64,000 bases of DNA from positions 4,526,001 to 4,590,000 of the forward strand of contig OZ244969.1 in assembly GCA_965222725.1 (NCBI GenBank). The letters are read 5' to 3'. This document shows, piece by piece, positions 37,064-45,655 of this stretch. Source of the DNA: GCA-2748575 sp965222725 (GTDB lineage Bacteria > Pseudomonadota > Gammaproteobacteria > Pseudomonadales > Ketobacteraceae). The position numbers were made by a program, and so were the translations under genes. Numbering within the stretch: the stretch's first letter is position 1; each line of letters begins with the position of its first letter. The notes beneath the pieces are model-generated. The model did not search any database, had not been told where the DNA came from, and saw nothing but the letters and a program-made list of their open reading frames with translations.

Positions 37064-37660
37064 CTATTTGTAGAATGCGTTTTCCGTGATGGTGTGGTCG
37101 GTTTCGTCGGTAACCCGTTTCAGTTCCGGCACCCTTTCCATCAGGGTTTTCTCCACCCCTTCTTTCAGGGTGACATCCACCATGCCACAGCCCTGACAAC
37201 CGCCACCAAACTTGAGGACGGCAACAGTGTCCTCTTCAATCAGACCGGTCAACTGAATGTGGCCACCATGGGCCGCCAGCTGGGGGTTGATCTCGGAATA
37301 CAGCACGTAATTGATCTTCTCTTCCACCGATGCATCATCACCGATTTTGGGCACTTTGGATTTGGGGGCCCTGAAAGTCAGCTGACCGCCCATGCGATCC
37401 TTGGAATAGTCGATGACGGCATCTTCCAGATAAGGAACGCTATGCTGATCGATATAGGCAGGAAAGCCTTCGCACTCAATGACTTCGTCAGTGGGCTCCT
37501 GTTCGCCTGTGGGGCAGTAGGCCATGCAGCATTCTGCGCTGGGCGTACCCGGCTTCTCTACAAATATACGAACACCAATACCGTCGCTCTCCTGCTTGGA
37601 CAGCAAATCCCTGAGGTAATCTTGTGCTGCCTCTGTAATGGTGATGTAATCTTCTCTCAT
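37064..37660 (-). CDS. nfuA: Fe-S biogenesis scaffold/carrier NfuA
   Basis: Carries [4Fe-4S] clusters to apoproteins, especially under iron or oxidative stress. Residues ~1-100 are the degenerate A-type (HesB-like) domain (ITEAAQDYLRDLLSKQ), and residues ~110-195 the Nfu domain with the cluster motif FGGGCQGCGMVDVTLKEGVE. Length 198 matches. The gene is divergent from metH. A 25-bp palindrome 57 bp upstream of the start is a candidate operator. Likely clients in this window are the [4Fe-4S] enzymes APS reductase and CysI, though that is inference. Confidence 0.95.
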   Translation of the reverse strand: MREDYITITEAAQDYLRDLLSKQESDGIGVRIFVEKPGTPSAECCMAYCPTGEQEPTDEVIECEGFPAYIDQHSVPYLEDAVIDYSKDRMGGQLTFRAPKSKVPKIGDDASVEEKINYVLYSEINPQLAAHGGHIQLTGLIEEDTVAVLKFGGGCQGCGMVDVTLKEGVEKTLMERVPELKRVTDETDHTITENAFYK

Positions 37661-37716
37661 TAAAACTTACCCGTTCCTCTTCACATTTGGGGGTAAGGAT
37701 ACCTCGGATACCCGGA

Positions 37717-37741
37717 AAAACCAAGTAAACTACTAGGTTTT
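37717..37741. promoter_or_regulatory. 25-bp palindrome upstream of nfuA, IscR-like in layout
   Basis: Arms AAAACCAAGTA (37717-37727) and TACTAGGTTTT (37731-37741) are complementary at ten of eleven positions around AAC. Size and outer bases resemble IscR sites, which are 25 bp with CC...GG in the outer half. Match to the published type 1 consensus is only partial, so IscR is a hypothesis. Confidence 0.45.
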
Positions 37742-37887
37742 ACCCTTCTTGGCCGCACTGCTCTTCTATACTTGAACAAAATCACTACAACCGTGAAGAT
37801 AATTCAGTCCCCAAACCTGATCATTCCTTGTTTGATCTGTTAAAATTGCTGCATTTTCACCAACTTATCGCAGGCCGGATTCGCACA

Positions 37888-40800
37888 ATGAGCGTAAAAA
37901 CACAACTGGAGCAACTCCTCAGAGAACGTATTGTCATACTGGACGGGGGCATGGGCACCATGATTCAGAACCGGCAGTTCTCCGAAGAGGAATACCGTGG
38001 CGAACGTTTCGCGGATCACCCCCACGATCTGAAGGGGAATAACGACCTGCTGAATCTTACCCAACCCGATGTCATTAAGGAAATCCATCAGGATTATCTG
38101 GATGCCGGTGCCGAGATTCTGGAAACCAACACCTTTAACAGCACCTCCGTATCCCAGGCAGACTACCACCTGGAATCCATTGTCTACGAACTGAATAAAG
38201 AAGGTGCCCGGCTGGCGCGGGAAGTGGCCGATGCAACCTCCGCCAAAACCCCCGACAAACCACGCTACGTGGCCGGCGTGCTGGGCCCCACCAGCCGCAC
38301 CTGCTCCATTTCACCGGATGTGAATGACCCGGGTTATCGCAATATCGATTTTGATACTCTGGTAGAAAACTACACTGAAGCCACCCGTGGCCTGATCGAC
38401 GGCGGCGCCCAGCTGATTCTGATTGAAACGGTTTTCGATACCCTGAACGCCCGGGCCGCGGTGTTCGCAGTCAGACAATACTTTGAGTCCATCGGCCAGG
38501 ACTACCCCATCATGATCTCCGGCACCATCACGGATGCGGCCGGCCGCACCCTGTCCGGCCAGACGCCGGAAGCCTTTTACAATTCTCTGGCCCATGCCAA
38601 ACCCATCAGCATTGGTCTTAACTGTGCTCTGGGTGCAGAACAACTTCGCCCCTACCTGGAGGAACTGGCCAAGGTGGCCAATTGCCACATCAGCGCACAC
38701 CCCAATGCCGGTTTGCCGAATGAATTCGGTGGCTATGACCAGACACCGGAAGAAATGGCGGAAATTGTTGAAAGCTATGCCACCGGCGGCCTGATCAATA
38801 TCATCGGCGGCTGCTGCGGTACCTCACCCGATTTTATCGCTGCCATTACCAAAGCCGTTGAAGGCAAGAAGCCCCGCGTTATTCCGGAACCGTCCCACGC
38901 CATGAACCTGAGTGGCCTGGAGCCATTCCGTGTTGACGACAGTTCGCTGTTTGTAAACGTGGGCGAACGCACCAACGTAACCGGCTCTGCCAAGTTCAAA
39001 CGGCTGATCGTGGAAGGTGATTTTGAAGAAGCTCTGAGTGTGGCCCGCGACCAGGTGGAAAACGGTGCCCAGGTTATCGACATCAACATGGACGAAGGCA
39101 TGCTGGACTCCCAGGACGCCATGGTGACCTTTTTGAGGTTGATTGCTTCTGAACCGGATATCTCCCGGGTGCCAATCATGATCGACTCCTCCAAGTGGGA
39201 AATCATTGAAGCCGGTCTGAAATGGATTCAGGGCAAGTCCATCGTCAATTCCATCAGCCTGAAAGAAGGCGAGAAAGACTTTCTGGACAAAGCCAAGGCC
39301 TGCCTCGATCACGGTGCGGCGGCTGTGGTGATGGCATTTGATGAGAAAGGTCAGGCAGATACAGCCGCCCGCAAGATCGAGATTATGCAACGGTCCTATG
39401 ATTTGCTGATTTCCATCGGCTTTCCACCGGAAGATATTATTTTCGATCCCAATGTATTCGCCGTCGCCACCGGTATCGATGAGCACAATAATTACGCCGT
39501 GGACTTCATCGAAGCCTGCCAATACGTGAAGAAGAATCTGCCTCACGTAAAAACCTCCGGCGGCATCAGCAACGTGTCCTTCTCTTTCCGCGGGAACAAC
39601 CCGGTACGTGAAGCGATTCATGCCGTGTTCCTGTATCACGCCATTCGTGCCGGCTTAACCATGGGGATTGTGAATGCCGGGCAGCTGGCCATTTACGAGG
39701 ATATTCCCACGGAACTCAAAGAGCGGGTTGAAGATGTCATTCTGAACCGCCGCGACGATGCTACCGACCGTCTTCTGGAAATCGCCGAGGAATACCGTGG
39801 CGATGGCGCCCAAAAACAGAATGAAGACCAGGAATGGCGCAAACTGCCAGTGATCAAGCGCCTGGAGCATGCCCTGGTTAAAGGCATTACCCAATACATT
39901 ATTGAAGATACCGAAGAAGCGCGCCAGCAGGCAGAGCATCCGCTGGAAGTGATCGAAGGCCCCCTCATGGATGGCATGAATGTGGTGGGTGACCTGTTTG
40001 GTGCCGGTAAAATGTTCCTGCCCCAGGTGGTAAAAAGCGCCCGGGTAATGAAACAGTCCGTGGCTTACCTGATTCCTTATATAGAAGAACACAAAGGCGC
40101 AACGCAAAAAGCCAAAGGCAAGGTATTGCTGGCCACTGTAAAAGGTGATGTTCACGACATTGGCAAGAACATTGTTGCCGTGGTGTTGCAGTGCAACAAT
40201 TTTGACGTGATAGACATGGGTGTGATGGTGCCCTGCGACAAGATACTGGCCAAAGCCAAAGAGGAAGCCGTGGATATTGTCGGCCTGTCGGGTCTGATCA
40301 CCCCTTCTCTGGATGAAATGGTGCATGTGGCGAAGGAAATGCAGCGCCTGGATTTTCAGGTACCGCTGCTGATTGGTGGCGCCACCACGTCCAAGGCCCA
40401 TACCGCAGTCAAAATCGAGCCTGCCTATGAAAACAACGCCACCATTTATGTAACGGACGCATCGCGCAGTGTGGGTGTCGCCAGCTCTTTGCTGAGCGAT
40501 GAGCGCAGGCCGGCCTTTGTTGAATCCGTTCGCGAAGAATATGTCACTGTGCGGGAGCGTAACCGCAAGCGCAAGAAAACCGACAAGCTGACGGACTATG
40601 CCACAGCAGTTGCCAATCGGCCGCCAATTGAATGGCAGGATTTTGAAGCGAAAAAGCCCGCGTTTTTGGGTACCCGCACGTTCAACGGCTTCCCGCTAAA
40701 AGAACTGGTGGAACGCATCGACTGGACGCCATTCTTTATCACCTGGGAACTCACGGGCAAATACCCCAAAATCTTCGACGACAAAGTGATTGGCGAAGAA

Positions 40801-41589
40801 GCGCGGAAACTGTTTAACGACGCCCAGGACATGCTCAGCAAGATAGTTGAAGAGAACTGGCTGCAGGCTAACGGGATCATTGGTTTCTGGCCCGCCAATC
40901 AGGTGAATAAGGACGATATAGAAATCACCCTGGAGAGTGACGAAAAACTGTTGCTCAACCACCTGCGCCAGCAAACCAAAAAACCCACCGGGCAGCCTAA
41001 TTACTCCCTGGCCGACTTTGTCGCACCCAAAGAAACGGGTAAAACCGACTATATCGGTGGATTCGTGGTAACCGCCGGCATTGGGCTGGACGAGAAGGTG
41101 GCAGAGTTTGAAGCCGCGCACGACGATTACAATGCCATACTGCTAAAATCCCTGGCGGACCGCCTGGCAGAAGCATTCGCCGAGCGCATGCACGAGCTGG
41201 TTCGCAAGGAATACTGGGGATACTCCACACAGGAATTCAGCAACGATGAACTGATCCGCGAAGCCTACCAGGGCATTCGCCCGGCACCGGGGTATCCCGC
41301 CTGCCCGGATCATACGGAAAAGCAGAAGCTCTTTGATATTCTGAATGCCACCAGCGAAACCGGTGTTTCTTTGACGGAGCATTTCGCCATGTACCCCACC
41401 GCAGCTGTCAGCGGCTGGTATCTGGCCCATCCGGACTCCCGTTATTTCGGCGTTGGCAAGATTAACCGTGACCAGGTGGAAGCCTACGCCCATCGCAAAG
41501 GTGAGCCGGTGGACGTGATAGAAAAATGGCTCTCCCCCAACCTGGCCTATGACCCGGAAGCAATCACTGAGGCGAAGAAAGCATCATGA
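37888..41589 (+). CDS. metH: Cobalamin-dependent methionine synthase
   Basis: Transfers a methyl group from methyltetrahydrofolate to homocysteine. All four modules are present in 1233 residues: the homocysteine part (ILDGGMGTMIQ, GGCCGTSPDFI with zinc-binding Cys pair), the folate part (VNVGERTNVTGSAKFKRLI), the B12 part with the cobalt-ligand motif VKGDVHDIGKNIVAVVLQ, and the activation domain binding S-adenosylmethionine (IRPAPGYPACPDHTEK). The start at ATG 37888 (MSVKTQLEQLL) fits homologues; a longer reading from 37828 adds 20 residues without support. The DUF2970 gene overlaps its stop by four bases. Its presence implies a cobalamin supply. Confidence 0.97.
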   Translation: MSVKTQLEQLLRERIVILDGGMGTMIQNRQFSEEEYRGERFADHPHDLKGNNDLLNLTQPDVIKEIHQDYLDAGAEILETNTFNSTSVSQADYHLESIVYELNKEGARLAREVADATSAKTPDKPRYVAGVLGPTSRTCSISPDVNDPGYRNIDFDTLVENYTEATRGLIDGGAQLILIETVFDTLNARAAVFAVRQYFESIGQDYPIMISGTITDAAGRTLSGQTPEAFYNSLAHAKPISIGLNCALGAEQLRPYLEELAKVANCHISAHPNAGLPNEFGGYDQTPEEMAEIVESYATGGLINIIGGCCGTSPDFIAAITKAVEGKKPRVIPEPSHAMNLSGLEPFRVDDSSLFVNVGERTNVTGSAKFKRLIVEGDFEEALSVARDQVENGAQVIDINMDEGMLDSQDAMVTFLRLIASEPDISRVPIMIDSSKWEIIEAGLKWIQGKSIVNSISLKEGEKDFLDKAKACLDHGAAAVVMAFDEKGQADTAARKIEIMQRSYDLLISIGFPPEDIIFDPNVFAVATGIDEHNNYAVDFIEACQYVKKNLPHVKTSGGISNVSFSFRGNNPVREAIHAVFLYHAIRAGLTMGIVNAGQLAIYEDIPTELKERVEDVILNRRDDATDRLLEIAEEYRGDGAQKQNEDQEWRKLPVIKRLEHALVKGITQYIIEDTEEARQQAEHPLEVIEGPLMDGMNVVGDLFGAGKMFLPQVVKSARVMKQSVAYLIPYIEEHKGATQKAKGKVLLATVKGDVHDIGKNIVAVVLQCNNFDVIDMGVMVPCDKILAKAKEEAVDIVGLSGLITPSLDEMVHVAKEMQRLDFQVPLLIGGATTSKAHTAVKIEPAYENNATIYVTDASRSVGVASSLLSDERRPAFVESVREEYVTVRERNRKRKKTDKLTDYATAVANRPPIEWQDFEAKKPAFLGTRTFNGFPLKELVERIDWTPFFITWELTGKYPKIFDDKVIGEEARKLFNDAQDMLSKIVEENWLQANGIIGFWPANQVNKDDIEITLESDEKLLLNHLRQQTKKPTGQPNYSLADFVAPKETGKTDYIGGFVVTAGIGLDEKVAEFEAAHDDYNAILLKSLADRLAEAFAERMHELVRKEYWGYSTQEFSNDELIREAYQGIRPAPGYPACPDHTEKQKLFDILNATSETGVSLTEHFAMYPTAAVSGWYLAHPDSRYFGVGKINRDQVEAYAHRKGEPVDVIEKWLSPNLAYDPEAITEAKKAS

Positions 41590-41825
41590 CCGACAACAAC
41601 AGTCAGCAGCACAATGATAACAAGGAAGAAAAGGTCTCCTTTCTTTCCATGGTACAAAGCGTTATCGCGGGCATCTTCGGGGTTCAGAGCGATAAAAACC
41701 GGGAGAAAGACTTCAAGAAAGGCGATGCCAGCCAGTTTATTGCGCTGGGGATTGCCGCCACCGTCATTATACTGATCACCATGATCGTGATTGTACGGTC
41801 GGTTCTGGAGTCTGCGGGCCAGTAA
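41586..41825 (+). CDS. Small single-span membrane protein, DUF2970
   Basis: 79 residues: a polar N-terminus, the family motif SVIAGIFGVQSDKNREKDF, and one transmembrane helix (FIALGIAATVIILITMIVIV). DUF2970 proteins are common in gamma- and betaproteobacteria and have no assigned function. The ATG overlaps the metH stop (ATGA), so it is translationally coupled to metH. A weak hairpin at 41845 follows. Confidence 0.85.
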   Translation: MTDNNSQQHNDNKEEKVSFLSMVQSVIAGIFGVQSDKNREKDFKKGDASQFIALGIAATVIILITMIVIVRSVLESAGQ

Positions 41826-41844
41826 ACCCGCCTATAAAACAAAC

Positions 41845-41869
41845 AAAACCTTAAATAACCCAAGGTTTT
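41845..41869 (+). terminator. Weak AT-rich hairpin after the metH-DUF2970 unit
   Basis: AAAACCTT and AAGGTTTT pair perfectly around nine bases, 20 bp past the stop. The stem has few G:C pairs, so terminator strength is doubtful. Confidence 0.4.
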
Positions 41870-41960
41870 AAGCAGAGGCCTGTTAACTACCTGCCCGCAT
41901 AAGGTTATTGCGAAATATTACTTTTCCTTGCAAAAACATGCTGGTACCCTTCACGCCTCT

Positions 41961-41995
41961 GCAGATTCCTGGTTCGAATCCAGCCTAAAAAGGCT
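41961..41995 (+). other. tRNA T-arm-like fragment followed by a short hairpin
   Basis: CCTGG TTCGAAT CCAGC (41968-41984) reproduces a tRNA T-loop (GGTTCGAATCC) with a four-base-pair stem, directly before AGCCT-AAAA-AGGCT (41982-41995). A CTGCAGA just upstream resembles an anticodon loop, but the spacing is too short and no 5' half or acceptor stem is visible. It is not a working tRNA; it may be a tRNA remnant such as an old attachment site, or chance. Confidence 0.35.
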
Positions 41996-42034
41996 AGTTA
42001 ATTTCTTTATTTTCGATTCGATCAGTTAGTTTAC

Positions 42035-42047
42035 CAATAGAAGTCTA
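42035..42047 (+). promoter_or_regulatory. CAATAGAAGTCTA element immediately before cysI
   Basis: Identical to the 13-mer at 32866-32878 and related to AATAGAAG before cysH. It ends 16 bp before the cysI ATG, so here it must lie in the leader or overlap the start of transcription, unlike at cysH. Confidence 0.4.
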
Positions 42048-42063
42048 AGGGCAAGTTTCAGGC

Positions 42064-43716
42064 ATGTACGTATATACCGAATACGATCAGAAGCTACTGA
42101 ATGAGCGCGTAGAACAGTATCGCGATCAGTCGCGTCGCTACTTTGCGGGCGAACTCAAAGAAGATGAATTTCTGCCGCTGCGTTTGCAGAACGGCCTTTA
42201 CGTACAGCGTCACGCTCCCATGCTGCGTGTGGCGGTTCCCTATGGTCTGTTGCGTTCCGACCAGATCCGCATGCTGGCCAGCATCGCCCGCCGTTACGAC
42301 AAGGGCTACACCCATGTCAGCACCCGCCAGAACTTTCAGTTCAACTGGCCGGCGCTGGAAGCAGTACCCGATATCCTGGCCGATCTGGCCAGCGTGCAGA
42401 TGCACGCCATTCAGACCAGCGGCAACTGCATCCGTAACACCACCACCGATCAGTTTGCCGGTGTGCTGCGCACGGAACTCGAAGATCCACGCCCTTATGC
42501 CGAGCTGATCCGCCAATGGTCTACCTTCCACCCGGAATTTGCCTACCTGCCCCGCAAGTTCAAGATCGCCATTACCGGTGCCGTAGACGAAGACCGCGCT
42601 GCGGTGCGCTTCCATGATATCGGCCTGGAGCTGGTTCAGAATGACGCCGGTGAAGTGGGCTTCAAGGTACTGGTTGGCGGTGGTCTGGGCCGTACCCCGG
42701 TTATTGCCGAGGAAATCTGCGCATTTCTGCCCAAGCAGCACATCATTTCCTATCTCGAAGCCATACTGCGGGTATACAACCGCTATGGCCGCCGGGATAA
42801 CAAATACAAGGCCCGCATCAAGATCCTGGTGAAAGCACTGGGCGTGGACGGGTTCCGCGCCAAAGTGGAATCCGAATGGAGCCACCTTAAAGATTCCCGC
42901 CTGCAGGTGCCGGCTCAGGAATTTGAGCGTTTGAAAGGCTTCTTTGTTGATCCGGAGTATCAGGCCCTGGACGATCAGGACGAACTGCTGGCCAAACAAA
43001 GTGAAGACAGCCCCGGCTTTGCCCACTGGCTGAAACACAATTGCACGGCCCACAAAAAAGCCGGCTATATGGCAGTTACCCTGTCACTGAAACCGACAGC
43101 CGTTGCACCGGGTGATGTGACCTCAGAACAATTGGAAAGCATCGCCGGTTTTGCCGACGAGTACAGTTTTGGTCAGGTTCGCACCACGCATGATCAGAAC
43201 ATGGTGCTGGCGGATGTACGTCAGGATCAGCTGTTTGAACTCTGGCAAAAACTGAAAGCCGGTCACTTTGCCACCGCAAATATCGGCACGCTCACAGACA
43301 TGATCTGCTGCCCCGGGGGTGACTTCTGTTCACTGGCGAATGCCAAGTCCATCCCCATTGCAGAGCAGATTCAGCGCCGCTTTGATGATCTGGACTATCT
43401 GTACGATTTGGGCGATATCGAATTGAATATCTCCGGTTGCATGAATGCCTGTGGTCATCACCACATTGGCAACATCGGGATTCTGGGCGTGGACAAGAAA
43501 GGCAAGGAGTTCTATCAGGTTTCTCTGGGTGGCTGCTCCGGTCGTGATGCTGCCATCGGTAAAATTCTGGGCCCCTCTTTCGAGGAATCTGAAATCGCTG
43601 ACGTGATTGAAAAAATCATCGCCGTGTACGTGGACAAGCGCCTGGATGGCGAAAGCTTCCTGGGCACTGTGCAGCGAGTGGGTATTGATCCTTTCAAGGA
43701 GCGAGTCTATGCGTAA
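42064..43716 (+). CDS. cysI: Sulfite reductase hemoprotein (nitrite/sulfite reductase family)
   Basis: Six-electron reduction of sulfite to sulfide on a coupled siroheme-[4Fe-4S] centre. Length is 550. Two ferredoxin-like half domains (RVAVPYGLLRSDQIRMLASI; SFGQVRTTHDQNMVLADV) alternate with siroheme domains. The cluster cysteines are in DMICCPGGDFCSLA and NISGCMNACGHHHIGN. The context (DUF934 overlap, cysB and cysH in the same region) favours sulfite over nitrite. No flavoprotein cysJ is near, so electrons may come from ferredoxin or an unlinked reductase. AAGG lies about 15 bases before the ATG. A 13-bp element shared with another gene lies just upstream. Confidence 0.94.
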   Translation: MYVYTEYDQKLLNERVEQYRDQSRRYFAGELKEDEFLPLRLQNGLYVQRHAPMLRVAVPYGLLRSDQIRMLASIARRYDKGYTHVSTRQNFQFNWPALEAVPDILADLASVQMHAIQTSGNCIRNTTTDQFAGVLRTELEDPRPYAELIRQWSTFHPEFAYLPRKFKIAITGAVDEDRAAVRFHDIGLELVQNDAGEVGFKVLVGGGLGRTPVIAEEICAFLPKQHIISYLEAILRVYNRYGRRDNKYKARIKILVKALGVDGFRAKVESEWSHLKDSRLQVPAQEFERLKGFFVDPEYQALDDQDELLAKQSEDSPGFAHWLKHNCTAHKKAGYMAVTLSLKPTAVAPGDVTSEQLESIAGFADEYSFGQVRTTHDQNMVLADVRQDQLFELWQKLKAGHFATANIGTLTDMICCPGGDFCSLANAKSIPIAEQIQRRFDDLDYLYDLGDIELNISGCMNACGHHHIGNIGILGVDKKGKEFYQVSLGGCSGRDAAIGKILGPSFEESEIADVIEKIIAVYVDKRLDGESFLGTVQRVGIDPFKERVYA

Positions 43717-44212
43717 GATCATCGTTAACGGCGAAATCGTCACCGATCACTGGACCACCGTTCAACCCAAGGACAGTGGCGAACTTGAAGTACCGGCAAA
43801 AGGTAATGTGCTGGTATCGCTGGATACCTGGCAGGCAGAGAAAGACGCACTGTTAAAACACGACGGTAAAATCGGCCTGTTACTTAACGGCGATGCCGAG
43901 CTGGAAGACTTTGCCGATGACCTGGAACAGTTTGATCTGGTAGCCATCAATTTCCCCAAGTTTGCAGACGGTCGTGGCTACAGCCTGGCACGCCTGATAC
44001 GGGAACGCGCCGGTTACCATGGTGAGCTTCGCGCCGTGGGCGATGTGCTGCGGGACCAGCTGTTTTATCTTCACCGCTGCGGTTTTAACGCCTTTGTGAT
44101 CAGAGAAGACCGCGATGTGGAAGACGCCCTGAATGCCTTCAGCGATTTCACTGTGACCTATCAGGCGGATGTTCACGAAGAACGGCCTATTTATCACCGC
44201 CGGCCGGCCTGA
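43709..44212 (+). CDS. DUF934 protein, sulfite reductase accessory
   Basis: 167 residues with the family patterns KIIVNGEIVTDHW at the start, AINFPKFADGRGYSLARLIRE and FYLHRCGFNAFVIRED. DUF934 genes follow cysI-type reductases in many proteobacteria that lack cysJ; an accessory or electron-transfer role has been suggested but not shown to my knowledge. It starts eight bases inside the cysI end (the ATG lies within the last cysI codons), with AAGGAG eight bases upstream, so it is coupled to cysI. A terminator follows. Confidence 0.9.
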   Translation: MRKIIVNGEIVTDHWTTVQPKDSGELEVPAKGNVLVSLDTWQAEKDALLKHDGKIGLLLNGDAELEDFADDLEQFDLVAINFPKFADGRGYSLARLIRERAGYHGELRAVGDVLRDQLFYLHRCGFNAFVIREDRDVEDALNAFSDFTVTYQADVHEERPIYHRRPA

Positions 44213-44247
44213 TACGGCGATAGCATTTTATTAATACCTGAAGTGTT

Positions 44248-44274
44248 AAAAGGGTTCTCCATGAACCCTTTTTT
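44248..44274 (+). terminator. Intrinsic terminator of the cysI unit
   Basis: Stem AAAAGGGTTC/GAACCCTTTT with loop TCCAT and six T, 35 bp past the DUF934 stop. Confidence 0.92.
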
Positions 44275-44404
44275 ATTGGCTTTCCTTTGCCACACAACCT
44301 GCTCTTGGAAATACCTTTCGCTGCCTGAATTCCTTAACTCCTAAGACCGCCATAAATTTGCTAAGCTTACAGGCACTGTCCCTGCTGATGAGACGCTGAA
44401 CGCT

Positions 44405-45568
44405 GTGAGCGAATCGCTGTTCTTTTCCATTTTTCTGATCTTTTCCGGTGCCGCCGTTCTGGCTTCGTTCGCGCTCTTTACCCGCCAGCCACTCATTGTG
44501 GCCTATATCCTGCTGGGTATCGGTTTTGGCCCCTACGGTTTTAATCTGGTGACCGATAAAAAAGCCCTGGAGGAAATCGGACACATCGGCATTGTGTTTT
44601 TGCTGTTTCTTCTGGGACTGGATCTGCAGCCGCGGAACTTTCTGCAGATGCTGTCAAAAACAGCCGTGGTGGCCTTTGCCAGCGCCGTTGCGATAGGTGC
44701 AATCGGCTTTGTGATTTCCTATGGCTTTGATTACTCTGTCACCGAAGCCGTTATTATCGGACTGGCCATCACTTTCTCCAGCACCATTATCGGCCTGAAG
44801 CTCCTGCCCACCACCGTGCTCCATCACAAGCATACCGGGGAAATAGTGATTGGCATTCTGCTGTTGCAGGATATTATCGCCATTGTAATTCTGATTGTGC
44901 TGAATGGTTCCCAGCCTTCTGCAGATACCCAGCCCTGGTATCTCACCTTGCTGGCACTGCCGGGTATTCTGATTTTTGCCATGGGCTTTGTTCGCTGGGT
45001 AATTTTGCCGCTACTACAAAGGTTCGACCGCTTTCACGAGTACATTTTTTTGCTGGCCATAGGCTGGTGTCTGGGGCTGGCGGAATTGGCGAAACATTTT
45101 GGCCTGTCCATTGAAATCGGCGCCTTTATTGCCGGGATCAGTCTGGCCAACAGCCCGATCGCTCAATACATTGCCACCAGCCTGCGCCCATTGCGGGACT
45201 TTTTCCTGATTCTGTTTTTCTTTACCATCGGCGCCGGTTTCAACCTGGGATTGCTGACAGAAATTATCGGGCCTGCCCTGCTGCTGGCTGCGTCGGTTCT
45301 GGCCTTTAAACCGATCATCTACCGCTTGCTACTAAAATGGGTGGGGGAATCCCGGGAGCTGTCGTGGGAGGTGGGTGTGCGCCTGGGGCAGACCAGCGAA
45401 TTCTCGTTACTGATTGCCTTTATCGCCTACTCTCTGGGATTTATCGGGGAAGAAGCTTCACTGGTGATTCAGGCCACCGCCATCCTCACCTTTCTGGTAT
45501 CCACCTATATCGTGGTGTTCCGCTACCCTTCCCCTATCGCCATATCGGACAGGCTCCGGAGGGACTAG
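44405..45568 (+). CDS. CPA2-family cation:proton antiporter, Kef-like, without TrkA domain
   Basis: Membrane protein of 387 residues with about eleven or twelve helices. Signatures are QPLIVAYILLGIGFGPYGF, LLFLLGLDLQP, AITFSSTIIGLKLL and LLLQDIIAIVILI, all typical of the Na+/H+ exchanger fold of Kef/Ybal proteins. It ends right after the membrane part, so the cytoplasmic NAD-binding TrkA-N domain of KefB/KefC is absent. K+ or Na+ exchange for protons is likely; the ion is unknown. The GTG at 44405 is the only fitting start, with GAG upstream. Confidence 0.86.
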   Translation: MSESLFFSIFLIFSGAAVLASFALFTRQPLIVAYILLGIGFGPYGFNLVTDKKALEEIGHIGIVFLLFLLGLDLQPRNFLQMLSKTAVVAFASAVAIGAIGFVISYGFDYSVTEAVIIGLAITFSSTIIGLKLLPTTVLHHKHTGEIVIGILLLQDIIAIVILIVLNGSQPSADTQPWYLTLLALPGILIFAMGFVRWVILPLLQRFDRFHEYIFLLAIGWCLGLAELAKHFGLSIEIGAFIAGISLANSPIAQYIATSLRPLRDFFLILFFFTIGAGFNLGLLTEIIGPALLLAASVLAFKPIIYRLLLKWVGESRELSWEVGVRLGQTSEFSLLIAFIAYSLGFIGEEASLVIQATAILTFLVSTYIVVFRYPSPIAISDRLRRD

Positions 45569-45655
45569 CCCACCGGAGACTGACACTTTTCTGGCGGAGA
45601 TACTTTATCAGGAAGCTTATACAGGAAGCTCAGTCAGGAAACTTTTACAGGAATT

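Noticed and set aside
37661..37887. A riboswitch (cobalamin or S-adenosylhomocysteine) upstream of metH
   Set aside because: I looked for conserved cores such as a B12-box-like stretch and saw none; the region holds only the palindrome before nfuA and promoter-like AT-rich sequence.
41961..41995. A complete tRNA gene
   Set aside because: Only the T-arm is convincing; D-arm, anticodon stem and acceptor stem are missing.
42094..43053. A 319-codon frame antisense to cysI
   Set aside because: Shadow of the cysI coding sequence, with no domain or initiation signals.
43607..43708. A longer N-terminus for the DUF934 protein
   Set aside because: It would overlap cysI by more than 100 bases out of frame; the ATG at 43709 has AAGGAG and gives the family N-terminus.
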